This document shows positions 30,720 to 42,205 of a stretch of DNA of 64,000 bases, one piece after another; the first letter of the stretch is position 1; each line of letters begins with the position of its first letter. The DNA is taken from positions 79,138,426 through 79,202,425 of the forward strand of contig OY992537.1 in assembly GCA_963921195.1 (NCBI GenBank). The letters are read 5' to 3'. Made by a program: the position numbers and the translations under genes. This DNA is from Pegoplata infirma (taxonomy: Eukaryota > Arthropoda > Insecta > Diptera > Anthomyiidae). Below the pieces are notes generated by a model, which saw only the letters and a list, made by a program, of their open reading frames with translations, was not told where the DNA came from and searched no databases.

Positions 30720-32192
30720 TAGGGTGGTGCGTATTCCAATGAAGTGCTCAGATCAACTATTAATAGTGCGGAAAAGTTAGTTAGTTTACAATCATTTTAA
30801 GACCAAAGTGATCAAAATCGGTCCATGTCTTCTGTTCGCGCATCGCGGGTCAAAATTGGGGTTTTTGAAAAAATGGACATAATTAAAAAAAAAAATAAGA
30901 AAATTAAAAAAAAATAAAAAATTTTGTGTAGCATTAATTCGTAAGTATTCAGATATTTTTTTTTTATTTTTTGCGGATATCGATAACCCACCCAAACGTG
31001 AGTCTAAAAAAAACGTACATTTTTAGCACTACTTTTTCACAATTTTAAAAATTTAATGAAACAAAATTTAAAATATTTAAGTTTATCCATTTGATTTCAT
31101 TCAATACATTCCAGGGATTGTACAAAAAAATGTGGGGATATTTTTTTCAATTGCAGAAAGATGAGACTTAACATTCGTAACCATATTTACCCGAAATTCC
31201 ACCTTCCAACAGAGGATCGAAATGGGTTAAAAAAAATTAAAAAAATGTGATCAGACATTTCACCACGTTCTCATCGTTGTTCCTGGGTTAAGCTGAGAGT
31301 GAAAAAAATATTATTTCATAAGTCAAATAAAAAGTCCAATTTGACTATGAGCAAAAAAACTGCTGTTTGGAATTTTTTGGGACCTGGTTCAACAAGGGTT
31401 AAAGATGTCTTTCAAGAAAACTTTTCATAAATGTATAATTGTTTATTATTTGTACACATACACAATTTTAGACTGAGGAATTTTAAAAAATTTAAGAACT
31501 TTTCTCGGAAATTTCATTAGGGAGTACTTTTAACCGCGTGCCGGCAAGGGTTAACGTTGTCCAAAAAGCCTATAATTTTATATCAGAGTAATTATTGTCC
31601 AAAACAAACATTTCAAAATGACTGTTGGTTAATGTTGCCTACAGCTCTAAATTAGACACAAATTTTGAAAAAAAAAAAACACATTTTCTTGAAATCCGGT
31701 AAATTCAAATTGCTCCACAGACTAACTGGATGAAAGAATTTAACCAAGAATTATTTGGTACAATCCCTGGGATGTATTCAATGAATGAAATGGATACTAA
31801 TATATTTTGAAATTTTGTTTCATTAAATTTTTAAAATTGTGAAAAAGTAGTTTTGAGCTCCATGCTAAAAATGTGCGTTTTTTTTGGACTCACGTTTGGG
31901 TTGGTTATCGATATCCGAAAAAAATAAAAAAAAAATTTATCTAAATACTTACGAATTATTGCTACACATTTTTTTTTTTTTTTTAAATATTTTTTTTTAA
32001 ATAATTTTTTTATTTTTTTTTTAAATTATGTCAATTTTTTCAAAAACCCCAATTTTGACCCGTGATGCGCGAACAGAAGACATGGACCGATTTTGATCAT
32101 TTTGGTTTTAAAATGCTTGTATTTACTTAAACTAACTTTTCCGCACTATTAATAGTTGATCTGAGCATTTCATTGGAATACGCACCACCCTA
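30720..32192. mobile_element. 1.47 kb foldback element, TAGGGTGGTGCG ends, 8-bp TSD
   Basis: The ends TAGGGTGGTGCG and CGCACCACCCTA are flanked by an 8-bp ATGTACAT on both sides (30712-30719, 32193-32200). The arms are about 400 bp of near-perfect inverted repeat, running through CGGTCCATGTCTTCTGTTCG, GGGGTTTTTGAAAAAATGG and out to CCAGGGATTGTAC. The 8-bp duplication suggests hAT-type mobilisation. No transposase was found. The outer arm block (CAAAATTGGGGTTTTTG) also appears in the foldback at 41090, so the two are related. Confidence 0.88.
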
Positions 32193-32203
32193 ATGTACAT
32201 ATG

Positions 32204-33713
32204 AACATTTCCATTTAACTTTTGATTTTAAGGTTTAAAAAATATTAAATTTTTTTTTGAAGGCACATCAAAATCGTTTAGTGCGCGTATAAATATGCAT
32301 TTAGTAAGTTCAAATCCGTTTGCGTGAAGAACTTTCCGCTGACGGCGCGAAAGTTATGGCGGTTTGAAGATTTAAATTGAAAAACAAAAATTTCAAAATT
32401 ACAATTAATGTTAGAATTTAACAAAATCGACGTTAATTAATGTTTCATACTATCCCCAATAAAATCCGGATAAATTACAACCACGTGGATATACAATCAG
32501 ATTTTTATTTAAAAAGCTTTATTTTAAAAAGCTTCTCCCTTAATGCTTGATATGCAATTTACACGAAATCTAATGACGATGGACCAAATTAAAGGTCATA
32601 CTCGGATTTAGAACCCTCAAATTAGTTAAGAAACTTGTGCATTATGCAAAATTGTGAATTTTTAAAAGTGATGCAATTTCAGATTAATGAAATTTTGAAA
32701 GATTCATAAAATCCACAATCTTCAAAATTTATTAATGCCGCTCAGTTTTGGGATAAAGCTTTATAAGTACCAGCAATTGCCTTTTATAAAAATTAATTTC
32801 TATTAGCGGTTTGGGTGTGCCCTGGCGGTTTATCTGGAGACAAAATTAGCGCGTTTTCAGAGTACAGTTGCATTAAGTCCCAATTTTTGCTCACGATCCA
32901 TAATACGCATTACAAGCAATCGTCTGACGGGTATATTTTAAATCTAAATTCTTTTCGCGTGAAAATACAAGCAAAAGTTTAAAATCGTGAAATGTCAGAT
33001 TTTTGCAAAATTTTTGCTAATCAAAATTTTAACACGCCATATTGATTTTATTATAAAAAATCGATAAATATTTGGATCACGCGATGTGCTGGCCACTTTT
33101 AAATAATATTGCGATTGTGCCTTGCAAAAAAGTGGATTTTTGATAACTTTCACGATTTGTCTCTCAACCTTTGCCTAGCTAGTACTCCGCTCCTATTGGG
33201 GGCACATTCATGAGACCGGTTTTAAGCTGTAGAGAATTACGACAGCTATCCTTCTTCGTACTAGCTTTTGAAAAGTATAAAGCGACGCAAAATTCCTGAT
33301 CAAAAAACGAAGAAAAATTGAAAATGAAGAAATTTTAATTTCAAACCGTTACCACCAAATAACTTTTTTATTATTGATGGCACATCAAATTCATAAATAC
33401 ATCTTTTTTGAACAAGTATAGTATATATACCATATATTTTAAATCTTCGAAGCATACGTTCGACGGCGCAAGTACAAAAGGCCAAAGACTACATAGTTTT
33501 TATGAAATTTCAATCGACTTTTCCACATTTCTGAAGTTTGATTGTCGCTAACTACCGCAAATTGAGATTTTTGGCCTTAAGTGCTTGTAAGCTAATTGAA
33601 TTAGAAGTCCTTTATGCATTTCTCTCGGTAGATAGCCATTTGGATGCAAATAAAAAAAGTTTTTGACATAAAACCAAAATTTCAAACAAATGAAAAGTTA
33701 AATGGAAATGTCC
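32204..33713. mobile_element. Candidate 1.5 kb insertion with ACATTTCCATTTAAC ends
   Basis: The left AACATTTCCATTTAACTTTT and the right AAAAGTTAAATGGAAATGTC are inverted copies of about 20 bp. The sequence between them is absent from the other M2 copy. The interior is less AT-rich than its surroundings in places (CGCTGACGGCGCGAAAGTTA, GTGTGCCCTGGCGG) but has no coding frame. The target duplication is unclear and the superfamily unknown. Confidence 0.5.
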
Positions 33714-34419
33714 ATATATATAGTTCATAGTTTTTCTAAAATGGACTTCTTAAATATAAGGAAAAAAATTCTTACTGCCAAAAAAATTTTCCCCAAATCT
33801 AAGTAACATATATTTATTTTTAAGACACATTTCTTAATTATACGTTCACACAAAATCTAGTTCAAGTTAAGTTAAAATTTACTACAAATTACTTCACCGA
33901 ATTTCACTTCTTAGAATTGAGGAAGCCGACTTATTAGAATTTAGTTAAAAACTTCTTAGTTAAAACTTCTTAAAATTTAGTTAAAAACTAAAATTTATCT
34001 CCTTTATTTAGTTTAAACTTTAATTTAGTTAAAAACTTCTTAGAATTTATTTTAAATTTCTTAGAATTAAAGTTAAAAATTTCTTAGAATTAAGTTAAAA
34101 ACTCATAGTTGTTTTCTTAGAATTTAGTGAAAAACTTCTTAGAATTTTGTAAAAACTTTTTAGAATTTAGTTAAAACTTCTCAGAATTTCTGTATTTTAG
34201 TGTTATTATCGGCGTTTGCCATTTCTGTTTGTTATTAAGGGTTTGTGATTGAAGAAGAAAACATTGTATTTCTAAAGATTATTTTTAATGTGGATTTATT
34301 CCAGACCATGGTTTCTGTAGCCACCTCTACGTCTTCAGTGGAGAAAATTACATTGAATTTAAATTGTTTGATTTTTGTAAGACTGTTTTTTCTATATGTT
34401 TTTTCATCAACAGACTTAA

Positions 34420-34504
34420 CGCCGATTGGAATCGAACCCACGTTCATGAAATTTTCTATCAGTTTGCAAAGCCAGCACTCTACCATCTAGGCTATGGCTC
34501 TGCT
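34420..34504 (-). other. tRNA-like module in M2 MITE
   Basis: On the minus strand there is an A-box-like TAGCCTAGATGGTAGAG, a segment CTTTGCAAAC where an anticodon loop would be, and a good B-box GGGTTCGATTCC, with a long variable region. The stems are imperfect, so I call it a tRNA-derived SINE-like relic, not a tRNA gene. Confidence 0.55.
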
Positions 34505-34907
34505 TGACAAACTAACAGCAGAAGTTGGTTCGTATTTCATTACAGATATTTTGTGTGTGACGTCAACAGAATTCGGTTAAAAAAATCTTAGAATTTAGTT
34601 AAAACTCGTGTTATTTTTTTTATAGAATTTAGTTAAAACTTCTTTAAATTTAGTTAAAAATTCTTAGAATTTAGTTAAAAATTTAAAATGGTGAAATCTC
34701 AAGACCCTCAAGACCCTATTAGAATAAATAATAATAATAAATTCCCGTATCGCAAGGTAGAGCAAAACGGACAAAAATTTGGAATCTATTTCAAAACTTA
34801 TTTTTTTTTTTTAATATACAAAAAGTAATATATACAACATAGCAACAAAACGTAAATTACACTAAAAATAACTTTCTTAAAATGTAGGGTGTACCATTTT
34901 TTTCTTT

Positions 34908-35425
34908 CTTAAATACAATTGGTAATTTCTGAAATACAATTGAAAATTTTTGAAATACAACTGATAAATTCTGAAAAACAATTTATATTTTCTGAAATAA
35001 AAAATTTTAAATTAAAAATTTCTGAAATACAATTGATAAATTCTGAAATACAATTGATAATTTCTGAAATACAATTGATAATTTCTGAAAAACAATTGAT
35101 AATCTCTGAAATACAATTGATAATTTCTGAAATACAAATTAAAAATTTCTGAAATACAATCGATAAATTCTGAAATGCAATTGAAAATTTCTGAAATACA
35201 ATTAATAGTTTCTGAAATAAAATTGATAATTTCTGACAAACAATTGATAATATCTGAAATACAATTGGTATCTTCTGAAATGCAGTTGATAAATTCTGAA
35301 ATACAATTAATAATTTCTGAAATACAATCGATAATTCTGAAATACATTTGATAATTTCTGAAATACAATTGATAAGCTCAGAAATACAATTAATAATTCC
35401 TGAAATACAATTGATAATTTCTCGG
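34908..35425. repeat. 21-bp minisatellite, about 24 units
   Basis: The consensus unit contains TGAAATACAATTGATAATT with moderate variation (CAATTAATA, CAATCGATA). The unit length is seven codons and both strands lack in-frame stops over long runs, which explains the two overlapping low-complexity ORFs here. Neither has a credible start context or domain. Confidence 0.9.
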
Positions 35426-36805
35426 ACATTTAAAATCGGAAGATATTGTAATAATTTTCTTCTTTCCGAATTAGAAAAAGACTTGTTGTTTAGTTTATTG
35501 ATTTTATTTGATTAAAAAAACTTAATTCAAAAACATAACTTATAAATAACCTATGAGAAGTTCTTAACATAATCTAGAACTCTCTCTATGAGTGACTCAG
35601 TAGTTTCACTCAATAACTTAAAGTATTCAATGCATTTAGACTTAATTATAACTCCTCCCACATTCTTTCTCTCTGTATTAAAAATGCACATGCATATATT
35701 GAAGTTTGAACTCTTTCCAAAATCCAAACTTGAAACTAAAAATGAAAGTGTCATTGCACTGCATTTAACAAATCAAAACAAAAACAGAGAATTGGGTTAT
35801 TGGTATCAAAGCGATGACCAAACTCATATATCGAAGTATGACTCAATATTTTGAGGAATTACATGAAAACAAAAATGCATTGAAATGTATGCAATTGTAG
35901 AAGTCATAGTATTTTCAGTTTTACGCTATACTGTGCGATTATTGAATATGTATTCAATATATATTCATTACAATATTTTTTTGTTTAACATACAATCAAT
36001 CCCCGACTCCAAAAAGGTTGCACACATTTTGTATGTTATCAAGAATATATTTAAGTGTAGTATAGTTTACATGTATATGATTACAAGTAGCCACTACCTA
36101 AGTTTTGCGTGTAACTGTATAATACGCCCAAAGGTTAAGTATTTGTAAAAAATCTAAGAAAAAAAAATGTTTTAAAAATGAATTTTTCTTATTAAATGCA
36201 TTAAAATGAAAGAAAACAAAATTAAACTGTAAAATCTTGTTAAAGTTTAACAAAAGAAATGTGATCGCTATTAAATAAAATATTATCAGTTTGTTGTTTA
36301 AATAAAGCTTTCACTGTTTTTTTTCACACCGTGATTGTGTTATTTTGGTTCAAAAAATAGAAAATGAAAAATGTGTAAAGTGAATTGTGTATAATTGCTA
36401 AAAAAAGAAAATTGCATTATGCGAAGGAGTATACATTCATTTTTCCTTGTTCCCTGTTTTTTTTTTATTCAACAAAATATAGTAGTTAAAGAAAGAAAAC
36501 TTATAATAAGGAATTAAGTAGAAATTTTTCTTTATTAGAAAATATGTTGCAATTTTTTTTTTATATTAAGCATGTTGAGTAATTAAGAATTTTGTAAAAT
36601 ATTAATCTTGCTTATGTAATGCATGGAAAATGAAATGCGTTTTTCTATTTTAGAAATAGAATTTTCAATCATTACAATGTGTTACAAAATTATTATTAAA
36701 AAAAAAAACATAAATACAAAATTTTTTCCTACCGTTATTTTTATGGGAACCCCTTAGTGAGTGCAGGTAGGGAGTAGCTTAGTGTGTCACGAATAATGAC
36801 TTTTT
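35426..36805. other. AT-rich single-copy-looking DNA
   Basis: No repeat with defined ends and no RNA signal. Four open frames of 67-88 codons occur, on both strands and partly overlapping (35551-35754 minus against 35588-35854 plus). None has a recognisable domain, and chance is the simplest reading. Confidence 0.4.
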
Positions 36806-37249
36806 TTGAATTTCGTCGATCGCCGGGAAATTTATGTTTCGTTTTGGTCTAAGAACTCTATGGCCCGTACCAAAGAGAAATTAAAAGTCTATTTTAACAA
36901 AAGTTTTATTTAAAATTTCCATACATTTTTTGAAAGTCGATTTTAAAAACAAAAACAATTTGTATTGAAATAAATTCGATTTTAATTTTATTTTAACATG
37001 ATAATGTTTTTAGGCTGGTGTCTAATTTTAAAATAGTTGCAGGACGCCACCTAAATTTGACTATATAAGCTAACAATTAACGAAAAAGGAAACAAGAATT
37101 ATTATTTTCATCTTCTTAAAATCAAAAATTTTAATAAATTGGGTTTGTACCTTGGATAATAATTCACCTCGTGGTGAATAAAACCGTTTTTCACCAGCTG
37201 GTGAATAAAAAGTAACATAATTATTTTTAACCAAAAAAAAATTTTTTTC

Positions 37250-37720
37250 ATCACATTTCAATCAAATTTTTTTTTCCATCAAACTTTTTTTTTCATAAAT
37301 TTTTTTTTTTCATCAAACTTTTTTTTTCATCAAAAATTTTTTTTTTCATCAACCTTTTTTTCATATTTTTTTTTGATCAATTTTTTTTTCATCAAATTTT
37401 TTTTTTATCAATTTTTTTATTATCAATTTTGTTCTCACCAAAAAAATTTTTCATCAAAATCTTTTTTCATCAATTTTTTTTTCATCAAATTTTTTTTATC
37501 AAATTTTTTATTATCAATTTTGTTCTCACCAAAATTTTTTTTTTTAATATTTTTTTACATCAAAAAACTTTTTTTTCATCAAAAAAATTCATCAAAAACT
37601 TTTTTTCATTAAAATTTTTTTTCACCAAAAATTTTGGGTTCATTAAATTTTTTTTTAACATAATTTTGTTTTTCGTGAAAAAAAAATATTTTTTTTTACC
37701 AAAACTACTTTTTCACCAAG
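37250..37720. repeat. T-rich minisatellite, units like TTTTTTTCATCAAA
   Basis: Roughly 30 imperfect units of 12-16 bp, a T-run followed by CATCAAA, TATCAA or CACCAAAA. The Phe-rich ORFs predicted here are translation of this array. Confidence 0.85.
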
Positions 37721-37773
37721 TCGAAGCTTTTCGCATAAATAAATATTTTCCATTTGTTTATCAAATGTACATA

Positions 37774-37935
37774 AAAGAAGTGAGAGTGGTATATTCTTTG
37801 GTGCCGAATCTTTTATACTCTCCAAAATGTAAAAACACTTTTTTGCACTCACTTACGAAATGTACAGCTCTTTTGGTTTTTTAATGGGGTCCTCGACTGA
37901 TATTTCAATTTATTTTGCATGGAATAGCAAAGTAA
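37774..37935 (+). repeat. DINE-like scrap D13
   Basis: GAGTGGTATATTC, a broken TTGGTGCCGAATC hairpin, TTTATACTCTCCA, then GGGGTCCTCGACTGATATTT and GCATGGAATAGCAAAGT are landmarks of both ends joined by a large internal deletion. Confidence 0.6.
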
Positions 37936-38393
37936 TATAACATTATTTTTTCTAAAATCAAACCTTGCTTTGGCAAGTACACCCAAATATTCCGCAAAAC
38001 ATTATCATGATTTAATGTTTTGGGCAAGAGTACAAAATTCGCAGGCATTTTTTTCTTCTATGGTAAGGATTTATGTTTAAAATTTTAACCAAATCGGACA
38101 AAATTAACAAGTGCCTTTGGGGGGTTAAAGTTTTGCCCAAAAAAAAATCCCTGCAAACCAAACATTTTTTTTTCGATTTTTAATTTGGGATAAACCCTTC
38201 CGCTTCAAAATTAACTTTCTACTCTAAAAATTTTTATTTTTCTTTTGTTTTTGACTTGAAAGGATTTTAGATGAGATGATGCTTTTAATGATACATATCC
38301 ACAAAAAATTATTATTTTCCTATCTGTGACATCTTTATTAAGTACTAAAATGTAGAAAAAAATAGCAAAAAATGCACTTTTTACACAGAAAAT

Positions 38394-38877
38394 GAAATCG
38401 TCAAATTTAAACCAACAAACATTAATTGTAAATCAACCAAACATGATATCAACCAAACATTTAGTAAACGGCCGCCTTTTAGTCCATAATACAAAATTTC
38501 GATTTTGTTTTCAACAAACTTAGTCTTATTTAAAAATTATTTTATTATGTCAACAAATAGTTTTTGTGTTTGTTGAATATCTTTGTTGAAAAAAAAAATA
38601 AGATTTTTTACGTTTGTCAGATCAACAAATTGTGTTTGTGTTTGTTAAATTTCTTTGTTGAAAAAAAATTCAGATTTTGTACGTTTGTCAATACAAATAA
38701 TAATTTTAGAGAACTATTACAAACTCGTTTATCAATTTCTTTTAGTTTTTTTTTCAACAATCAATATTTACAAATGTTTGTTGCTATCACAAATTTCCAT
38801 ATAGGAGCACTTTCAGTGAAAAAGTTAATTGTATTCACAAATATGGGGGTCAATATAACAATTCGTTTTTTTCTGTG
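38394..38877. mobile_element. 484-bp TA-flanked MITE with CACAGAAAA ends
   Basis: CACAGAAAATG and the inverted CACAGAAAAAAACG lie between TA dinucleotides (38392-38393, 38878-38879). Interior words AACAAAC / GTTTGTTG and TTTGTTGAAAAAAAA recur. The right two thirds match 59217-59510 closely, so that is a truncated second copy. Ends of this type are also at 55154-55398. Confidence 0.7.
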
Positions 38878-39130
38878 TACCTTTTTTCACATTTTATGTA
38901 CTATCACAAAAAATGTCTTTTGTCGAATTCTATATTTAAGTTTTTAGCTAAATCGGACAATTTTAACTTGTGGCGCTGGGGGTTTAAAGTTTGGCCACAG
39001 AATTTTTTTTGGTTTGTACAAAAATCTTTAACCCCCCAGGGGTAAGGGGTAAAATTGTCCGATTTGGCTAAAAATTTAAATATAGAGTTTTTAGACCAAA
39101 ACTAACGATAATTTGCCAGGCAAAATTGAT

Positions 39131-39487
39131 TTCTCATAAAGTATCATACATACTATTTTTTTTTAAAACCGAAATTCAAAAAAGTGTCAAGCTTTTAATG
39201 GGCTTAGTAAAAAAAAGTTAAAAGTGCGATCCTTATAAGATAATTACAATTTAATATTTTGACCTTGAATTTTAAGGTCAAATTTATTTTTTTCAAAAAA
39301 ACTACAAATGCCATTTTAAAGGCCATCAAAAATACTTTAAAATTCGTTTTTAAATTATTATTTTTGTTTCATCAAAGTGTTAATTAAAATTCACCAAAAT
39401 ATATTCTTTTCAAAAACATCAAAACTTCCCAACCCTGTAACTCTGCCAATATTTCATCAACAAATTTTCTATTTGTAATTTATACTA
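39131..39487. other. AT-rich DNA, nothing recognised
   Basis: No ORF, RNA signal or defined repeat. Confidence 0.4.
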
Positions 39488-39916
39488 CACTAAAAAAAAG
39501 ACATAACTAAAATTGAGGAAAAAATGTCTTTGAAAATTTATCATGAATTTTCCTAAAATTTTGTTAAATTTAACTAAAAAAAAAACTATAAGGAAAAAAG
39601 TTTAGTTCATTTACTTATAATTAGTTCATAGTTTTCTTTAAATGGAGTTCTTTAATATAAAGAAAAAAATCTTACTGCCAAAGAAATTTTCCAAAAATCT
39701 CAGAAACGCATCTTTATTTTTAAGACATATTTCTTAAAAAAACAATTTAGTTCAAGTTTAGTTAAAATTTACTAAAAAAACATCATCGTATTTCCCTTCT
39801 TTGAATTGAGGAAGTGTACTTCTTAGAATTTAGTTAATAACTTCTGAGACTTTAGTAAATAACTTCTTAGAATTTAGTTAAAAATTCAAAATGGCCATAT
39901 CTCGAAAACTAAGCGA

Positions 39917-40665
39917 CCCGAGTAAAAAAGATCATATATAATTATATAAAGTTTTATATATACATATATTATTTTGTAAAACTATATGTATTTTTTGTTG
40001 CATCATATGTGATTTTATATATTTGCACTTCTAATTTGTTTCTTATATAAAATTATATAACAGAAAATATTGACTTTTATATAATAACATATGATTTAAA
40101 GTTCGTTTATATAATTACATATGAACTTTAAAATTCTGTCTTCTTTTTTATATAATTTGATAAAACAAAATATTTGAAGAAATTTTATATAAAACTTTAT
40201 GCAACTGTTTTTAAATTATATGTTATCTTATATGAGTAAAATTTAAAAAAAAAATCTAAGTCCTTTACATATAATTTAATATAACTTTTGAAAATTTTTC
40301 TAAGTCCAGATTTTTTTTTTTTTTGAAAATTTTCAAAGTCCTAAAAATATTTTTGAAAATTTTTAAGTCCTGGAAACAAATTTTTTTTGTCAATTTTTTG
40401 CGTTTTGGGGGAAAACATTTTTTTCTTATATATAAATATATTTAATTATATATAATTGCATCAATTTTATACAAAAAAGGGTCCAATTTTCGCATATAAC
40501 TATATAAAATTATATTAAAATTATATCAAATTTGATCAGATTTGATCAAATTTGATAAGTTTTTATATCGTTTTATCGACTCATTTTTCGCATTAAACTA
40601 TATATAATTATATATGATGGCTTTATATAATTTTATATGAATATATATAATCTTTTTTACTCGGG
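39917..40665. mobile_element. 749-bp MITE with CCCGAGTAAAAAAG ends and ATATAAAATTATAT words
   Basis: Perfect inverted ends CCCGAGTAAAAAAGAT / CTTTTTTACTCGGG bound a region crowded with TATATAAAATTATATA-type palindromic words. The flanking sequence ACTAAGCGA/GAGATAGAGCG matches the uninterrupted ACTAAGCAAGGTAGAGCG at about 40983, which leaves GA as a 2-bp duplication. Its ends resemble those of 8746-8994 (TA-flanked). The superfamily is unknown. Confidence 0.8.
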
Positions 40666-41446
40666 GAGATAGAGCGAAACGGATGAAATTTTCAAAAGAA
40701 AGACTATACAAAAAATATGGAATAGCCTAGCTCTGCATATCTGTCGGGGTCTCAAGACCCTAATTTGGGATCTAAAATTTGAAATTCCCGAGATTTTATA
40801 TATGCACATATCTCGGTTAATACTGCCAACATGAGAAAAAGTCCAATAGCATTTTTGTAGCTCTTGACAAGTAGAACACTTCCGCAAAAGACCCGAAAGC
40901 CCTCCGATTAATAGTTTTTGAGTTATCTAGTTTTTAAAATTCTCAAGACCCTATCAGGCCCCTTATTACCGTTTCTCAAAAACTAAGCAAGGTAGAGCGA
41001 AACGGACAAAAGTTTTGGGTCAAAATTTATGGGGACCCATAAAGGCCCAAAGGGGTCTTGAGTTAACGGGGTGTGGACTAGGGTGGCTCGTTTTTGGACT
41101 TTTCTCTCTGATCAAATTCTAATACCCGCCACAAGTGTCGGTCCCCTAAGGGTAACTCACGTGCAAAATATCACTCCGATCGGAGTTTATCTTCTGTCTC
41201 CACTTTGAGCCTCAAAATTGGGGTTTTTGGAAAAAAGGACTTTAAAAAAAAAAACAAGTAAAAAAGTTAAATTCGGCCTTGCCGAATGTAGTGATACCCT
41301 CCACAATTTCAAAAAGATTATTGCAAACAACTTTATTTAAAAGGAAATTACTTTTGAAAAAAAAAAAAAATTTAAAAAATATCCGCAAAAAAAAATTTGT
41401 TAAAAAAAAAATCCGCGATTTTTTTCTTTTTTTGTCAAAAAATATG

Positions 41447-42122
41447 TGTTTTTATAAAGTTAAACTTTATAAAATATCCAAAATTAAATGTACTGTTGTA
41501 CAAGAAATGTTGCAATAAAAAAAAACAATTCTGAAAAGAAATTTTATTTATAAATTTTATTGCGTTGATTGTTGTGTTACCCAGGCGTCTCAAAATTGAA
41601 TAGAATCATTTTAGCATTGAGTAAATGTTCTAGCCATGGGATTTTAATATTTTACTTATACTAATACAATTAAAATAATTTGATTTTAGCAAGTGATTTT
41701 GATTTTACAATAAATGCAATCTTCTTGTGTATTAATTTGTTTACCACTCCCAGATATACCGCTGCTCTCTTTTTAAAACCAGTTTTTATATTTTTTAAGA
41801 AGTTCGTTAGTGATTGTTAATAATAATTTATTAGCAATTGCTAAGAATATGAATAAGAAAATAAGATAAGAGCATGCGAGTATAAGAGAATAATGGTGTT
41901 ATATATATTAAAGACTTTAACACAAAATAACACCACTATTACTAGTCAACAAAATAGTTAATACACATGAAAAATTGAATAAGGTAATAATGATATTATT
42001 AAGGTTACACTTATATGTAACGATAACATCATTATTATTTAAAGTAAGGTAAAAAGATTTTCTGTTATAAAATATTTGAATTATTATTTGGTTGGTAAAA
42101 AACTATTAAACTTTTACCAACA
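41447..42122 (-). repeat. 3' LTR of the BEL/Pao element
   Basis: 676 bp, identical to 48545-49220 except C at 41750 versus T at 48848 (my visual alignment). In element sense it starts TGTTGGTAAAAG. The minus strand carries AATAAA-type signals near 41540-41570, about 100 bp before the LTR end, fitting a poly(A) signal. A perfect palindrome, TATAAAGTTAAACTTTATA, sits next to the outer end, and TTGGTAAAA/TTTTACCAA forms a hairpin at the inner end. Confidence 0.97.
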
Positions 42123-42138
42123 TATTCCCCTCCCAAAG
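42123..42138 (-). other. Polypurine tract of the BEL/Pao element
   Basis: On the minus strand the sequence CTTTGGGAGGGGAATA lies directly before the 3' LTR, where plus-strand DNA synthesis is primed in LTR retrotransposons. The position and purine content support the call. Confidence 0.9.
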
Positions 42139-42205
42139 AACATCAGTTCTTGATTACAGCAGAAAAAATGATTGAAGGACGGCCTATCGTTGGGAGTAAT
42201 TTGAT

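Larger units (their letters stand above)
30590..34800. mobile_element. M2-family MITE copy, broken by two insertions
   Basis: It starts CACTAAAAAACAAAACTAAA and carries the family wording AAATTTCCTAAAATTTAGTT, TTAGTTCATGT. After the insertions it continues with AGTTCATAGTTTTTCTAAAA, TTCTTACTGCCAAAAAAA and a run of CTTCTTAGAATTTAGTTAAAA units. The family also occurs at 39488-57603. Here a TA target duplication is not preserved and the right end is unclear. It has no coding capacity. Confidence 0.6.
36806..39130. repeat. Fragments of the CGTCGATCGCCGGG / GCCAAATCGG foldback family
   Basis: The left end is at 36806-36860 (AATTTCGTCGATCGCCGGG, GGTCTAAGAACTCTATG). Further arm fragments lie at about 38050-38240 (plus) and 38925-39130, where two opposed copies meet around 39015. 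Other insertions lie between (36861-37060 with GCCCGTACCAAAG text shared with 14845, a T-rich array, a DINE-like scrap and the MITE at 38394). The original element cannot be rebuilt with certainty from reading alone. Confidence 0.5.

Noticed and set aside
34420..34504. Functional tRNA gene on the minus strand
   Set aside because: The B box is good but the acceptor and anticodon stems do not pair and the variable region is too long.
34919..35368. Repetitive ORFs on both strands (SEIQLII and CISEIIN types)
   Set aside because: By-products of a 21-bp tandem repeat lacking stops.
35551..36148. Small host genes in the AT-rich stretch
   Set aside because: The frames are 67-88 codons, partly overlapping on opposite strands, without domain, splice context or codon pattern; chance explains them.
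37373..37884. Phe/Lys-rich ORFs of 79 and 151 codons
   Set aside because: They translate a T-rich minisatellite (TTTTTTTCATCAAA type) and run into a DINE-like scrap; no domain.
38564..38947. 127-codon ORF
   Set aside because: Most of it lies within a TA-flanked MITE and it extends past the end of that element; no domain.
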